From NCBI GenBank assembly GCA_947259975.1, contig CAMYOD010000003.1, positions 56,433-120,432 on the forward strand: a stretch of 64,000 nucleotides of DNA. Reading direction: 5' to 3'. Below, in pieces: positions 8,406-17,541 of the stretch (position 1 is its first letter; every line of letters starts with the position of its first letter). This DNA is from an uncultured Gammaproteobacteria bacterium. GTDB lineage: Bacteria > Pseudomonadota > Gammaproteobacteria > HyVt-429. The notes under the pieces are model-generated. The model saw only the letters and a program-made list of their open reading frames with translations, was not told the origin of the DNA and ran no database searches. Position numbers and translations under genes: made by a program.

Positions 8406-8861
8406 ATGAAGGCAATTAAGGATTTTTTCAGACAACATCTCGCGCGGGAGACGGCCGCCGAGACTCCCGAGCATCGGCTGCAACTCACCACTGCGGCGCT
8501 GTTGATCGAAATGGCGCGCGCCGATTTCGAGTTCAGCGAGGACGAGCGCGCAACGATCACGCACGCCGTGCAAACCACCTTCGAGTTGAGCTCTGCAGAA
8601 ACCGATGAACTGGTGCAGTTGGCAGAGGCGCAGGCACGGGATGCGACCTGCCTGCATGAATTCACGTCGCTTATCAATAAGGAGTATGACTACCCGGACA
8701 AACTGAAGATCATGGAGATGTTATGGCGCGTCGCACACACCGACGCCGTAGTCGAAAGTCACGAGCGTCATCTCATGCGCAAGATCGCGAGCCTGCTCTA
8801 CATCTCGAACAAGGACTACGTGGCCACCCAACGACGCGCCAGCAATAACCTTCTGGCCTAG
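8406..8861 (+). CDS. TerB-like (DjlA N-terminal fold) protein
   Basis: A 151-residue all-helical protein of the TerB superfamily. Signatures are TTAALLIEMARADFEFSEDE (residues about 28-47) and LWRVAHTDAVVESHERHLMRKIA, with conserved acidic metal-binding positions (ARADFEFSEDER, TDAVVESHE). This compact single-domain form is common in proteobacteria, and its role is not established. No other ter gene is present, so tellurite resistance should not be inferred. The ATG at 8406 is used because the ATG at 8401 runs into a stop. Confidence 0.75.
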   Translation: MKAIKDFFRQHLARETAAETPEHRLQLTTAALLIEMARADFEFSEDERATITHAVQTTFELSSAETDELVQLAEAQARDATCLHEFTSLINKEYDYPDKLKIMEMLWRVAHTDAVVESHERHLMRKIASLLYISNKDYVATQRRASNNLLA

Positions 8862-8864
8862 GGC

Positions 8865-9233
8865 TCAGGCCGCGTATTCGTCGTCCTCCATGATAGCGAA
8901 GCCATTACCTTCGGTGTCTTTGCAGTTCACCAGATAGCCAACCCCGGGAATGGCTTGTTTTGGTGCGAGGATAGTGCCGCCGGCAGCCACGACCCGCGCA
9001 GCATATTCGTCCACGGAAGGCACATTGATGATGCTGGTAATCCCAGCATCTGGATTCGAGCGCACCCCCATGCCGCCATCGATACCCGGCTCTTCCTCCA
9101 CTCCGGTACGTATAAGCCAGTAGTCGAAGGGTCCATCCCATTTGCTGAACTGCCAATCGAATGCCTTAGTATAGAACTTCAGCGCGCGTTCGGGCTGATC
9201 GGCACTTATATCAAAATGAACAACACGCGGCAT
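8865..9233 (-). CDS. VOC-family (glyoxalase-like) protein
   Basis: 122 residues with one vicinal-oxygen-chelate domain made of two beta-alpha-beta-beta-beta units. The metal-ligand candidates are His in VVHFDISADQPERALKFY at the N terminus and Glu in DTEGNGFAIME at the C terminus. It belongs to the small YdhR/PhnB-like group of unknown substrate. It converges on the TerB-like gene with a 3-bp gap. Confidence 0.8.
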   Translation of the reverse strand: MPRVVHFDISADQPERALKFYTKAFDWQFSKWDGPFDYWLIRTGVEEEPGIDGGMGVRSNPDAGITSIINVPSVDEYAARVVAAGGTILAPKQAIPGVGYLVNCKDTEGNGFAIMEDDEYAA

Positions 9234-9496
9234 GACGCACCCCTGTCAAACAATGGAGTAGCGGCGAATTATAACCGCATGTCAGATCGGCCGAAATCAC
9301 CCTTATGCACATTTCCACATTGGCTCGTCGTGCGGACCTCAGGGGTCGACAGCCAGCGGTTACTTGCGGCATCATTGCGTGACACGAACACGAAACGTCA
9401 AACGCCTTTCACGAAGACGTGAACCCGGGATCAGAACCTTGAGCCGGCGCGACCCCGGGAAGATCATCCACCCAGAAGCAGACCATCTTCAAACAG

Positions 9497-11167
9497 TTGA
9501 ATACCTCATTTAATACCGCGTCATGGCACACGATTACCCGAGATTGGCCTCTGCTGGCGGCATTGTTTTTTCTATATGTGTTAGCGCATGGCGGCATGCT
9601 TCTCCTCGGCCAAGATATATTTTGGGACGATTGGTTTCTGGTTGACAAGCCGCCATCGGTCATCATTGAATATTTTTCGCAACTGGGGGCGCCCTATTTC
9701 GTTTACCTGCACGTATGGCTTCTCAAGCTGGGCCCACCGGCCTATCGCATTCTCACGTTCTTCCTGTTGTTCGGAGCAGGATTGTTCGTATGGGGGATAC
9801 TCAGCACAATCCGCCAGCTCGATGCCAAAGACCGCTTTCTATTTACGGCGCTATTCTTGTTGGCGCCGGTCTACGCGGCGCGCTCATACCTAATTTGCTT
9901 CCCCTACACCCTTGACTATACGCTTTTCTTCGCTGCCTGGTATCTTTGGGCGCGGAACACGTTGCGACCATCATACAGCCTGCATTTGATGGCGCTGGTA
10001 TTGTTCTTCATTTCATTCCAAACCCAATCTTTATTAGTATTTTTCGCCCTACCGGTCGCGCATATCTTTACGCTTCGGCAAGTTCCCAACCCATCTGGTG
10101 TCGCGTCGTTCTGCCTGCGAAATATCGATTTTTTGCTACTGCCCTTCGTTGCCTATATGTCGAAAGCGTTACTCTTTCCGGCGTACGGTTCGTCCTCGGG
10201 TTACAATCAATTGGCCGTATCGGAATACATTGCGTATTTCACTTCAGACATCAATTACGTTTCGCGCACGTTTATCAATTTTGCGCGCGACCTTCTTGTA
10301 ACTCCATCCTGGCTTCTATTATTCGCGGGGCTTTTCGCTTTATTTTTAGGAATATCGCTCACACGCCGTGCACACACAACCGTTGACACCGAAACAGGCG
10401 ATACACATCCTCGCCTTCAGGGCATGATATTTATCACCATTGGAATCGGCGCGATGTATCTGGCAATCGTGCCATATCTCATGGTGCGAAAGATTCCCGA
10501 TTTTGTTGAACCGTGGTCACGGCACCAACTTCTCATTCCCTTTGGTATGGCGATGAGCTCGTTTGGCATCGGCCGACTGCTGCCTGCCAAATTACGTCGC
10601 TTTTGGTTTGCAGGGCTTTTGGCGTTCTTTATCACAGCGAATATCGATGGCACCGTGGCATTTCATCGTGACGCAATCAAACAGGATGCGCTGATGCACG
10701 AATTCGCGGAATCGCCCGCAATACGCGCTGGTGACAATTTCTCTGTAATCGATTTTACGTGCGCGTATGACGCCCGCAACCGCCGGTATCGTGACTATGA
10801 GTATGTCGGAATGCTGCGGCGCGTATTTGCGGAGACAACACGCTATGCCGATTCCTGGCGCGCTCGCGGAATAAGTCGTTGGCAGAAAGACGTCGAAAGA
10901 CGAGTCAGCGATATACACCGCAAAGGATTTTACTTTCCCGGGCCGGTATCCGACCGACCTTCCTGTCAGTTGCGGATCAGTCCAGGCAAGACAGTGTTGT
11001 CCGGGCTGCCCCTGGCGCATCTCTTCTGGCAGAAAACGTTTGCGGCGCCAGAGGTGTATCAGGCCGCTCTTACAGACATCCTGAATGTTGAGTGCGTTCC
11101 ATTTACGGATGATCCGGATTTAGGAAACACGACCAAAACTGACTGCCCATCGTTTTGGGCGCGGTAA
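9497..11167 (+). CDS. Polytopic membrane protein, possible GT-C glycosyltransferase
   Basis: 556 residues with about 10-11 hydrophobic segments up to residue 390, then a soluble C-terminal part of about 165 residues rich in Arg and aromatic residues. The first extramembrane loop holds DIFWDDWFLVDKP. An acidic pair at this place is typical of GT-C lipid-linked-sugar transferases, but no family motif is decisive. Base composition is visibly more AT-rich than neighbouring genes and the gene stands alone, suggesting horizontal acquisition. Function not assigned. Confidence 0.6.
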   Translation: MNTSFNTASWHTITRDWPLLAALFFLYVLAHGGMLLLGQDIFWDDWFLVDKPPSVIIEYFSQLGAPYFVYLHVWLLKLGPPAYRILTFFLLFGAGLFVWGILSTIRQLDAKDRFLFTALFLLAPVYAARSYLICFPYTLDYTLFFAAWYLWARNTLRPSYSLHLMALVLFFISFQTQSLLVFFALPVAHIFTLRQVPNPSGVASFCLRNIDFLLLPFVAYMSKALLFPAYGSSSGYNQLAVSEYIAYFTSDINYVSRTFINFARDLLVTPSWLLLFAGLFALFLGISLTRRAHTTVDTETGDTHPRLQGMIFITIGIGAMYLAIVPYLMVRKIPDFVEPWSRHQLLIPFGMAMSSFGIGRLLPAKLRRFWFAGLLAFFITANIDGTVAFHRDAIKQDALMHEFAESPAIRAGDNFSVIDFTCAYDARNRRYRDYEYVGMLRRVFAETTRYADSWRARGISRWQKDVERRVSDIHRKGFYFPGPVSDRPSCQLRISPGKTVLSGLPLAHLFWQKTFAAPEVYQAALTDILNVECVPFTDDPDLGNTTKTDCPSFWAR

Positions 11168-11373
11168 AACCGGCCTAGACTAAACAAGGCGCAAGCATAA
11201 ATGTGTGCGCCCTGATATTGCACCCGTCACGCCGACACCAATATCTGTCGGACCGCTTTATCGACCACATGGTGCAACTCGCTATTCGGCATTACGGCGC
11301 CACAAAGACCTGAGTCGAACCTCTTGCCTGACCGTGGCTCCGAACGATCTCTTTCCCTTTTACCGCATATCCT

Positions 11374-12354
11374 CTATTCAACGAAGTGACAGGCAACCTG
11401 TACGCCGCCGCCCAACATCCGAAGAACGGGGGTTTCGGTGGCACAACGCGCGGCGGCTATGGGGCAACGGTTTCGGAAGGCGCAGCCGCTCGGCGGATCC
11501 AGTGGCGAGGGCACTTCACCGGTCAGCGGGGTGTGGCTTCGACTACGCTCCCGTTGCGGATCGGGCAGGGGCACCGCATCGATCAAGGCGCGGGTGTAGG
11601 GGTGACGCGGCTGCGCGTAAATCGCGTCACGGGGGGCGATCTCCACGGCGCGCCCCAGATACATCACCATCACGCGCTGACTGATGTGACGCACTACATT
11701 TAGGTCATGGGCAATGAAAATCAGGGCCAGGTCGAGATCCCGCTGCAGGTCCTGCAGCAGATTGATGATTTGCGCCTGGATGGAAACATCCAGCGCACTG
11801 ACCGGTTCATCACAGACGATCAGCTTCGGATTCAGCACCAGGGCCCGGGCGATACCGATACGCTGGCATTGGCCGCCGGAGAATTCGTGCGGATAGCGAT
11901 GCACCTGGTCGGCCTGTAGGCCGACCCGTGCCATCACATCTGCCACCCGCCGACGCCGTTGTGTCGCGTCGATCTCCGGCGCCAGCGCCTTGAGCGGTTC
12001 GGCGATAATCTGTTCCGCGGTCATGCGCGGATCCAGCGACGCGAGCGGGTCTTGAAAGATGATCTGCATTTGCTTGCGCAGCGGCCGCATCGCGGCCTCC
12101 GTCAAACCGGACACGGCTTGACCCAACCACATGACCCTCCCGCTACCGGCCGGCACCAGATTCAACACGGCGCGGGCGAGGGTGGACTTTCCGCACCCGG
12201 ACTCCCCCACCACACCCAGGGTCTCGCCGACATGCAAATCAAAACTGATCCCGTCCACCGCCTTAAGGTTTCGCGTCGCGTAACCCAGGCCGCTTCCCGT
12301 GGATACGCAGAAAGACACGCGTAAATCATTCACCTGCAGCAAAGGTGTGGTCAC
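11374..12354 (-). CDS. oppF: Oligopeptide ABC transporter ATPase OppF
   Basis: 326 residues. The cytoplasmic ATPase has Walker [10 protein letters not shown] (near 51), signature [14 protein letters not shown], Walker B LIVCDEPVSALD and H-loop [12 protein letters not shown]. The C-terminal oligopeptide/dipeptide extension ends in SGCAFRNRCPIAAARC, the Cys motif that in family members binds a 4Fe-4S cluster. Last gene of oppABCDF; its start overlaps the end of oppD by 4 bp. It energises import of short peptides. Confidence 0.93.
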   Translation of the reverse strand: MTTPLLQVNDLRVSFCVSTGSGLGYATRNLKAVDGISFDLHVGETLGVVGESGCGKSTLARAVLNLVPAGSGRVMWLGQAVSGLTEAAMRPLRKQMQIIFQDPLASLDPRMTAEQIIAEPLKALAPEIDATQRRRRVADVMARVGLQADQVHRYPHEFSGGQCQRIGIARALVLNPKLIVCDEPVSALDVSIQAQIINLLQDLQRDLDLALIFIAHDLNVVRHISQRVMVMYLGRAVEIAPRDAIYAQPRHPYTRALIDAVPLPDPQRERSRSHTPLTGEVPSPLDPPSGCAFRNRCPIAAARCATETPVLRMLGGGVQVACHFVE

Positions 12355-13322
12355 GGTAGCACCTCCAGGTGGCAGGCCTTGGCGCGTCCATTGATGACGG
12401 TCTGCAGTGGTGGGGGGTGTTCGGCGCAGGCAGCGAACGCGTAGGCACAGCGGTCACGATACGCACACCCGCGCGGCCGCTGGGTTATCGCCGGCGGGTT
12501 GCCCGGAATCGTGGCCAGGCGCTCACCGGTGATCTCGTCGAGTCGGGGAACGGAAGTCAGCAGACCCCGTGTATAGGGATGCTGTGGATCACTGAACATG
12601 GCGTCCACAGGCCCGGTCTCGACGATACGCCCGGCATACATCACCGCGATCCGGTCACACAATCCGGCTACCACGCCCAGGTCATGGGTGATCAGTATGA
12701 TGGCGGTGTCCCGCTGTGTTTGCAGCTCGCGCATGAGACCCACGGTTTGCGCTTGCACGGTGACGTCGAGCGCGGTGGTGGGTTCATCGGCGATCAGCAG
12801 GTGCGGATCACACAGCAGCGCCATAGCGATCATGACCCGCTGGCGCATGCCGCCGGAAAACTCGTGTGGATACTGATCGATGCGCCGCTCCGGCGCGGCG
12901 ATACCCACCGCCGCCAACATCTGCAGCGCCTGCGCCCGCGCCGCGGACCGGCCCAGCCTCTGATGCAGCGCCAGCACTTCGGTCATCTGGGTGGCGATCG
13001 AAAGATAGGGATTGAGCGAGGTCATGGGGTCCTGAAAGATCATCGAGACTTCCTTGCCACGCACCTGGTTGAGGTCCCGAATCGGCAGGTCGAGTAGATC
13101 GCGGCCGTTGAATACGGCCCGGCCCGACGCGCGCCCATTGGCTGAAAGCAAGCCCAGCAGCGCGAGCACGGTCTGGCTCTTGCCGGAACCGGATTCACCG
13201 ACGATACCCAGGGTCTCGCCTTTGCTTATAGCGAAACTGACGCCGTCCACGGCGCACAGCTCGCCGTCGGCGGTAGCGAAGTGCACACTTAGCGCATCGA
13301 CATTCAACAGTGGCGCGGTCAC
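12351..13322 (-). CDS. oppD: Oligopeptide ABC transporter ATPase OppD
   Basis: 323 residues. Walker [11 protein letters not shown] near 40, signature [15 protein letters not shown], Walker [16 protein letters not shown]-loop [12 protein letters not shown], and the C-terminal [14 protein letters not shown] cysteine cluster typical of OppD/DppD. It pairs with OppF to form the nucleotide-binding heterodimer. It follows oppC by 12 bp. Confidence 0.93.
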   Translation of the reverse strand: MTAPLLNVDALSVHFATADGELCAVDGVSFAISKGETLGIVGESGSGKSQTVLALLGLLSANGRASGRAVFNGRDLLDLPIRDLNQVRGKEVSMIFQDPMTSLNPYLSIATQMTEVLALHQRLGRSAARAQALQMLAAVGIAAPERRIDQYPHEFSGGMRQRVMIAMALLCDPHLLIADEPTTALDVTVQAQTVGLMRELQTQRDTAIILITHDLGVVAGLCDRIAVMYAGRIVETGPVDAMFSDPQHPYTRGLLTSVPRLDEITGERLATIPGNPPAITQRPRGCAYRDRCAYAFAACAEHPPPLQTVINGRAKACHLEVLP

Positions 13323-13334
13323 GTTAGCGAAGCC

Positions 13335-14225
13335 TCAGCGATCTTGGGGGTCGAGGGCGTCACGCAACCCGTCGCCGATAAAGTTGAGACAAAACAATGT
13401 CGCGGCGAGAAACACGGCCGGGAACATCAGGCTCCAGGGCGCGCTCTCCATGCCCTGCGCACCTTCGTTCACGAGTGCGCCCCAGCTCGTGTAGGGTTCC
13501 TGCACGCCGAGGCCGAGAAAACTCAGGAACGATTCCACCAGAATCACCTGCGGGATGGTGAGCGTCACATAGACGATCACGACTCCCAGCAGATTGGGCA
13601 CGATGTGGCGGGCGATGATGCCGGCGCTGCCGACGCCGCAGGCGCGCGCCGACTCGATGAATTCCTTCTGTTTCAGACTCAGGGTCTGTCCACGCACGAT
13701 GCGCGCCATATCGAGCCAATTGATCGCGCCGATGGCAACGAAGATGAGCACCAGGCTGCGGCCGAAAAACACCATCAAAAGAATAACGAAGAACATGAAC
13801 GGCATCGCATACAGGATATCGACGATGCGCATCATGACGCTGTCCGTGCGACCGCCCAGATAACCGGCAGTGGCGCCGTAGGCGACACCGATGAACAAAC
13901 TCACCAGCGTCGCCGCAAGCCCGACCGCGAGCGAGAGACGTCCGCCGTAGAGCGTGCGCACGAAAAGATCGCGCCCCACCGCGTCGGTGCCGAACACATG
14001 ACCGCTGGCGAGATCCGGCGGCGTTGAGATGTGTTCCCAGTCGATATGATCGAAGGCATACGGACTCAAGTACGGGCCGACGATGACCAGCAAGGCCATA
14101 AATCCCAGGATTACCGCGCCGCTCACCGCGGCCCGGTTGCGTATTAACCGCAGCCATGCGTCGTGCCACAGGCCGCGGCCGGGGGTCGCGGCATTCATGG
14201 TTTGAATGTTTTCGACGCTCGACAT
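13335..14225 (-). CDS. oppC: Oligopeptide ABC transporter permease OppC
   Basis: 296 residues, about 6 transmembrane segments. The N-terminal OppC region (residues 15-60, RLIRNRAAVSGAVILGF) is followed by the permease core. The EAA-type coupling loop is EFIESARACGVGSAGIIARHI (about 195-215). I chose the ATG at 14225, 11 nt after the oppB stop; the longer open frame to 14507 overlaps oppB and has no homologous character. The C terminus has GDGLRDALDP, typical of the family. Confidence 0.9.
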   Translation of the reverse strand: MSSVENIQTMNAATPGRGLWHDAWLRLIRNRAAVSGAVILGFMALLVIVGPYLSPYAFDHIDWEHISTPPDLASGHVFGTDAVGRDLFVRTLYGGRLSLAVGLAATLVSLFIGVAYGATAGYLGGRTDSVMMRIVDILYAMPFMFFVILLMVFFGRSLVLIFVAIGAINWLDMARIVRGQTLSLKQKEFIESARACGVGSAGIIARHIVPNLLGVVIVYVTLTIPQVILVESFLSFLGLGVQEPYTSWGALVNEGAQGMESAPWSLMFPAVFLAATLFCLNFIGDGLRDALDPQDR

Positions 14226-14236
14226 TCCCGGGCGGC

Positions 14237-15157
14237 TCAATAGCGGATCCTGGGATCCAGCCACGCGTAGATCAGATCCACGAGCAGGTTGAAGGCCACG
14301 ATCAGCGCACCGTAGAACACCACCACCCCCATGACCAATGTGTAATCCCGATTCAGTGCGCCCTGCACGAAATAGCGACCGAGACCGGGAATGCCGAAGA
14401 TCTGCTCCACCACCACCGAGCCGGTGACGATGGCCGCGGTCGCTGGACCCAGATAGGAGACGACGGGCAACAGCGCGGGTCGCAGCGCGTGGCGCAGGAT
14501 CACCCAACGCTCCGGCACGCCCTTGGCGCGCGCGGTACGGATGAAATTACTGCGCAGGACCTCGAGCATGCTGCCGCGGGTGAGGCGTGCGATATAGGCG
14601 ACCTGCGGCAGGCTGAGCGCAATCACCGGCAACAGGGTGTGTTTCCAGTGACCGCCCTCCCAACCGCCCGCCGGCAACCAGTTGAGCGCGACCGCGAAGA
14701 GCAGGATCAACAGCGGCGCCATGACGAAATTGGGAATGGAAATTCCCGTCATGGCCGTCGCCATGACCGCGTAATCCGTGAACGTGTTCTGGCGCAGCGC
14801 CGCGATCACGCCCAGGGACAGGCCCAGCAACAGGGCCACTCCCATGGCCAGCGCGCCGAGTCGCAGCGATACGGGGAAGCCGGTCGCGATCAATTCGTTG
14901 ACGGTGTAATCCTTGTATTGAAACGAGGGGCCGAGATCGCCTTGTGCGAGCCCGGCGAGGAAACGGCCGTACTGCTTCGCCAAGGGTTCGTCGAGATGAT
15001 ACTGCCGGTCGAGGTTGGCCTGGATTTCCGGTGGCAGACTCTTTTCCACATCGAACGGCCCGCCGGGTGCGGCCCGTACCAGCACGAAGGCCAGGGTGGC
15101 AAGAATCAGAAGCGTGGGCCAGGCGCCGAGGAAACGTTTGAATGCAAAGGCGAGCAT
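14237..15157 (-). CDS. oppB: Oligopeptide ABC transporter permease OppB
   Basis: 306 residues, 6 transmembrane helices. The N terminus is FAFKRFLGAWPTLLILATLAF; the coupling loop FIRTARAKGVPERWVILRHAL lies near 210. The C terminus DLIYAWLDPRIRY is diagnostic of OppB/DppB. It forms the translocation pore with OppC. Second gene of the operon, 15 bp after oppA. Confidence 0.93.
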   Translation of the reverse strand: MLAFAFKRFLGAWPTLLILATLAFVLVRAAPGGPFDVEKSLPPEIQANLDRQYHLDEPLAKQYGRFLAGLAQGDLGPSFQYKDYTVNELIATGFPVSLRLGALAMGVALLLGLSLGVIAALRQNTFTDYAVMATAMTGISIPNFVMAPLLILLFAVALNWLPAGGWEGGHWKHTLLPVIALSLPQVAYIARLTRGSMLEVLRSNFIRTARAKGVPERWVILRHALRPALLPVVSYLGPATAAIVTGSVVVEQIFGIPGLGRYFVQGALNRDYTLVMGVVVFYGALIVAFNLLVDLIYAWLDPRIRY

Positions 15158-15172
15158 GGACCGGTCAGGGTA

Positions 15173-16858
15173 TCAATGCTTCAGGACGCGCATGTGCTTG
15201 CTGTGATGATGGTCGAGGATATTCGCGGCATAACCCTTTATATAGGGTTTTACCAACCGCTTGGAGACATAGAAATAAATCGGCACGATGGTGTGCTCGG
15301 CGAGCAGTATGCGCTCCGCCTGCTCCAGCAGTAGCATGCGTGTTTTCGCGTCCGTGGTGAGCGACGCCTTTTGTAACAGGCGGTCATAGTCCACGTTTAC
15401 GAATCCGGTGTCGTTGCGGCCGTGACCCGAGTGGAATAGCTCGGCAAAGGTATAGGGATCGTTGTAATCGCCGATCCAGCCGGCGCGGAACACCTGGGTA
15501 TGGACTTTCTGTTTGCGGGTCTCGAGAAACACCTTCCATTCCTCGTTCACGAGTCGGGTTTTCACGCCGAGCGCCTGCTTCCACATGGCGGCAATCGCTA
15601 CTGCGACCTTCTTATGGTTCTCGCTGGTGTTGTAGCGCAACTCGATTTCCAGCGGCCGCACTCGCGAGTAGCCCGCCGCCGCATACAACCGCCGCGCCTC
15701 CGCAAGACGTTGTGCCGGGGTCAAAGCGGAGAAGTTGACGCCCTGCGCCTCGTACCCGGCCACCCCCGGGGGCACCCAGCCGTAGGCCGGCACCTCGCCG
15801 GCACCGGTGATCTTGCCGGTGAGGATCTCCCGGTCGATCACCATGGACAGAGCGTGGCGCAAACCGGGTGCATCCTTGAAGGGAGGTCGCGTGATATTAA
15901 AACCATAGAAATAGGTGCCCAAATAGGGCGCAACCTGCAGCTCGTCCGCAAGGTTTTCACGAATCCAGCGAAACTGATTCAGTGGCACGGTACCGGTCCA
16001 ATCCAGCCCCCCGGCCCGGTAGCGTTTGAACGCGCCATTACTATCCTCGGTGGGATAGTAGCTGACTTCGTCGATGGTAGTATGGACGTTGTCCCAATAA
16101 TGTGTGTTACGCGCGAGCTTGATGTGCGAATGCACCACCCATTCGCTGAGGCGGTAAGCACCGTTCGATATCAGATTGCCCGGGCGAGTGAATCTGGCAC
16201 CATGTTGCGCGAGGGACGGGCGATGGATCGGGTAGGTAGTCGAGTGCGTCAGCAAGCCGAGAAAATACGGTGTCGGCGCGATCAATTCTATTTGCAGGGT
16301 GTATGCATCCACAGCCCGCGCCCCCAACATGGTCGGCGGTTCCTGACCGGCGATGACCGCCGCGGCGTTGCGAATCGGTGCCAGCACCTGGGCGTAATGG
16401 GAGGCAGTGAGCGGATCCACCGCGCGGCGCAGGCCGGCAACAAAGTCCTCGGCGGTCACGGGATCGCCATTCGACCAGCGCGCATTGCGGCGCAAATAAA
16501 ACGTGTATTCGGTACCGTCGGCGTTGACTTGCCAGCGTTCGGCGGCGCCCGGAATCAGCGTGCCGTCCGGCGCCTCCCCCACCAGGCCCTCGTACAGATC
16601 GCGCAGGATGTTCGCCGAGGACACGTCCTCTGCCTTGTGTGGATCGAGTGTCTGCGGTTCGGCGCCGTTGCCGCGGTGCAGGGCCTGCACCGCGGCCAGT
16701 TCCTCGGCCGCGACCGATGCACCGTAGAGGCCAAACCAGACCAGGCCCAACAACACAAGCACACATTGCGCCCATTTGCGACGTGGTCGCTGACGCACGA
16801 GCTGCGGGTGGTCAGGGATCGAATGAAGTCCAGGAATGGTCAAGCGCAATCGAAGCAT
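15173..16858 (-). CDS. oppA: Oligopeptide-binding protein OppA
   Basis: 561 residues. Family 5 periplasmic peptide-binding protein that delivers peptides to OppBCDF. Signatures are GAEPQTLDPHKAEDVSSANI and YTFYLRRNARWSNGDPVTAED near 110. A signal peptide (RRKWAQCVLVLLGLVWFGL, cleavage after VAA) begins unusually late, about residue 27. A GTG at 16798 is an alternative start, though neither start has a strong Shine-Dalgarno. The ATG at 16858 is only 12 bp from the end of a MITE (16871-17054), which probably replaced the native upstream region. Confidence 0.88.
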   Translation of the reverse strand: MLRLRLTIPGLHSIPDHPQLVRQRPRRKWAQCVLVLLGLVWFGLYGASVAAEELAAVQALHRGNGAEPQTLDPHKAEDVSSANILRDLYEGLVGEAPDGTLIPGAAERWQVNADGTEYTFYLRRNARWSNGDPVTAEDFVAGLRRAVDPLTASHYAQVLAPIRNAAAVIAGQEPPTMLGARAVDAYTLQIELIAPTPYFLGLLTHSTTYPIHRPSLAQHGARFTRPGNLISNGAYRLSEWVVHSHIKLARNTHYWDNVHTTIDEVSYYPTEDSNGAFKRYRAGGLDWTGTVPLNQFRWIRENLADELQVAPYLGTYFYGFNITRPPFKDAPGLRHALSMVIDREILTGKITGAGEVPAYGWVPPGVAGYEAQGVNFSALTPAQRLAEARRLYAAAGYSRVRPLEIELRYNTSENHKKVAVAIAAMWKQALGVKTRLVNEEWKVFLETRKQKVHTQVFRAGWIGDYNDPYTFAELFHSGHGRNDTGFVNVDYDRLLQKASLTTDAKTRMLLLEQAERILLAEHTIVPIYFYVSKRLVKPYIKGYAANILDHHHSKHMRVLKH

Positions 16859-16870
16859 GTCGGAAGTTAC

Positions 16871-17054
16871 GGGGACAGTATACTTAATTGCGGTTATTCA
16901 TGAATCCCGTCGGGATTAACACCGAAGACCTTTATCCAGCCTGGGGCATCGGACCGGCTTTGATCCACGCCACGCTTGGCGGATTTGCTGGCGCCCGGTG
17001 CAACAAGACGTGACATACGAGTCATTATCTGCACGAATTCAGTATACTGTCCCC
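16871..17054. mobile_element. MITE with 14-bp perfect TIRs, RAYT-derived
   Basis: A 184-bp element bounded by perfect inverted repeats GGGGACAGTATACT (16871-16884) and AGTATACTGTCCCC (17041-17054). GGGGACAG ends are typical of elements mobilised by REP-associated Y1 transposases. It contains a 43-codon truncated transposase frame. Each TIR carries an outward TATACT that could act as a -10 box for oppA on the left and tRNA-Arg on the right. Confidence 0.7.
16894..17025 (-). pseudogene. Remnant of a Y1 (RAYT) transposase
   Basis: A 43-codon frame inside the MITE. It begins MTRMSRLVAPGA, matching the usual N terminus of Y1/REP-associated transposases (RxVAPG...HHV). It then jumps to a sequence ending VFGVNPDGIHE with no HUH motif. 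It looks like an internal-deletion derivative that kept both element ends. The identity rests on a short N-terminal match. Confidence 0.45.
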
Positions 17055-17064
17055 AGAACCCAAT

Positions 17065-17141
17065 GCCCCGGTAGCTCAGCTGGATAGAGCAGCCGCCTCC
17101 TAAGCGGCAGGTCGGACGTTCAAATCGTCTCCGGGGCACCA
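17065..17141 (+). tRNA. tRNA-Arg(CCT)
   Basis: 77 nt with encoded CCA. The acceptor GCCCCGG pairs with CCGGGGC, the anticodon stem GCCGC pairs with GCGGC around the loop CTCCTAA (anticodon CCT, decodes AGG), and the T arm is intact. It lies 10 bp from the MITE, whose TATACT at 17043-17048 is positioned like a -10 box. Confidence 0.95.
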
Positions 17142-17313
17142 TCTTTTCGCACCCGAATCGGCCGATGGGGCTGCTCGCCACCGACCCCAGGCTGGTGCAC
17201 GCAAGCGCCTCAGGCCCCTATATGGTGCAGACCGTCCCGCCCCATCCGCAAGGCGGAAAAATTTCTATTAGAAAATTCACGAACTTATCGTCATTCCGGT
17301 CGACGGACGGTTC

Positions 17314-17329
17314 TGGCACGCAAATTGTA
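17314..17329 (+). promoter_or_regulatory. Sigma-54-like promoter upstream of small ORF/gpmI
   Basis: TGGCACG-CAAA-TTGTA. The -24 GG (17315-17316) and the -12 dinucleotide (17327-17328) are 10 nt apart as required, but the -12 reads GT instead of GC. It would start transcription near 17340, 31 nt before the ATG at 17371. Confidence 0.45.
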
Positions 17330-17370
17330 ACCAACCTTCAGCAAACACGAATCGCCTAAGGAGTACTGAG

Positions 17371-17532
17371 ATGCATACTGATATCAATTATTCCGGTTTT
17401 GCCGATCTCGTAACCCGGGCCACCGCTGACTACGGCCGCGAGGACACTTCCGCCGAACAAGTGGCCTGCGAGCATGCGGCGTGTCCCTGCGACAACCGGT
17501 GCATCGAACCGCCGTCAGCCGACAACACCTAG
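17371..17532 (+). CDS. Small Cys-rich protein upstream of gpmI
   Basis: A 53-residue ORF with strong translation signals: AAGGAG at 17358-17363, 7 nt before the ATG. The N-terminal half is ordinary soluble sequence (MHTDINYSGFADLVTRA). The C-terminal part carries a CxxxxCxCxxxC cluster with a His (CEHAACPCDNRC), suitable for metal or a disulfide. The gpmI start (TTG) follows the stop by 9 nt, so translation may be coupled. I recognise no family. It lies directly downstream of the sigma-54-like element. Confidence 0.6.
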   Translation: MHTDINYSGFADLVTRATADYGREDTSAEQVACEHAACPCDNRCIEPPSADNT

Positions 17533-17541
17533 ACCGGTCTA

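Noticed and set aside
8406-8861. Tellurite-resistance gene
   Set aside because: Only the TerB-like fold is present; no terZ, terC, terD or other ter partners.
13335-14507. Longer oppC starting at 14507
   Set aside because: The extra residues come from the oppB coding region in another frame; ATG 14225 gives the usual family length.
15500-16903. Plus-strand 467-codon frame opposite oppA
   Set aside because: Antisense shadow of a well-supported gene with no recognisable domain or ribosome-binding site.
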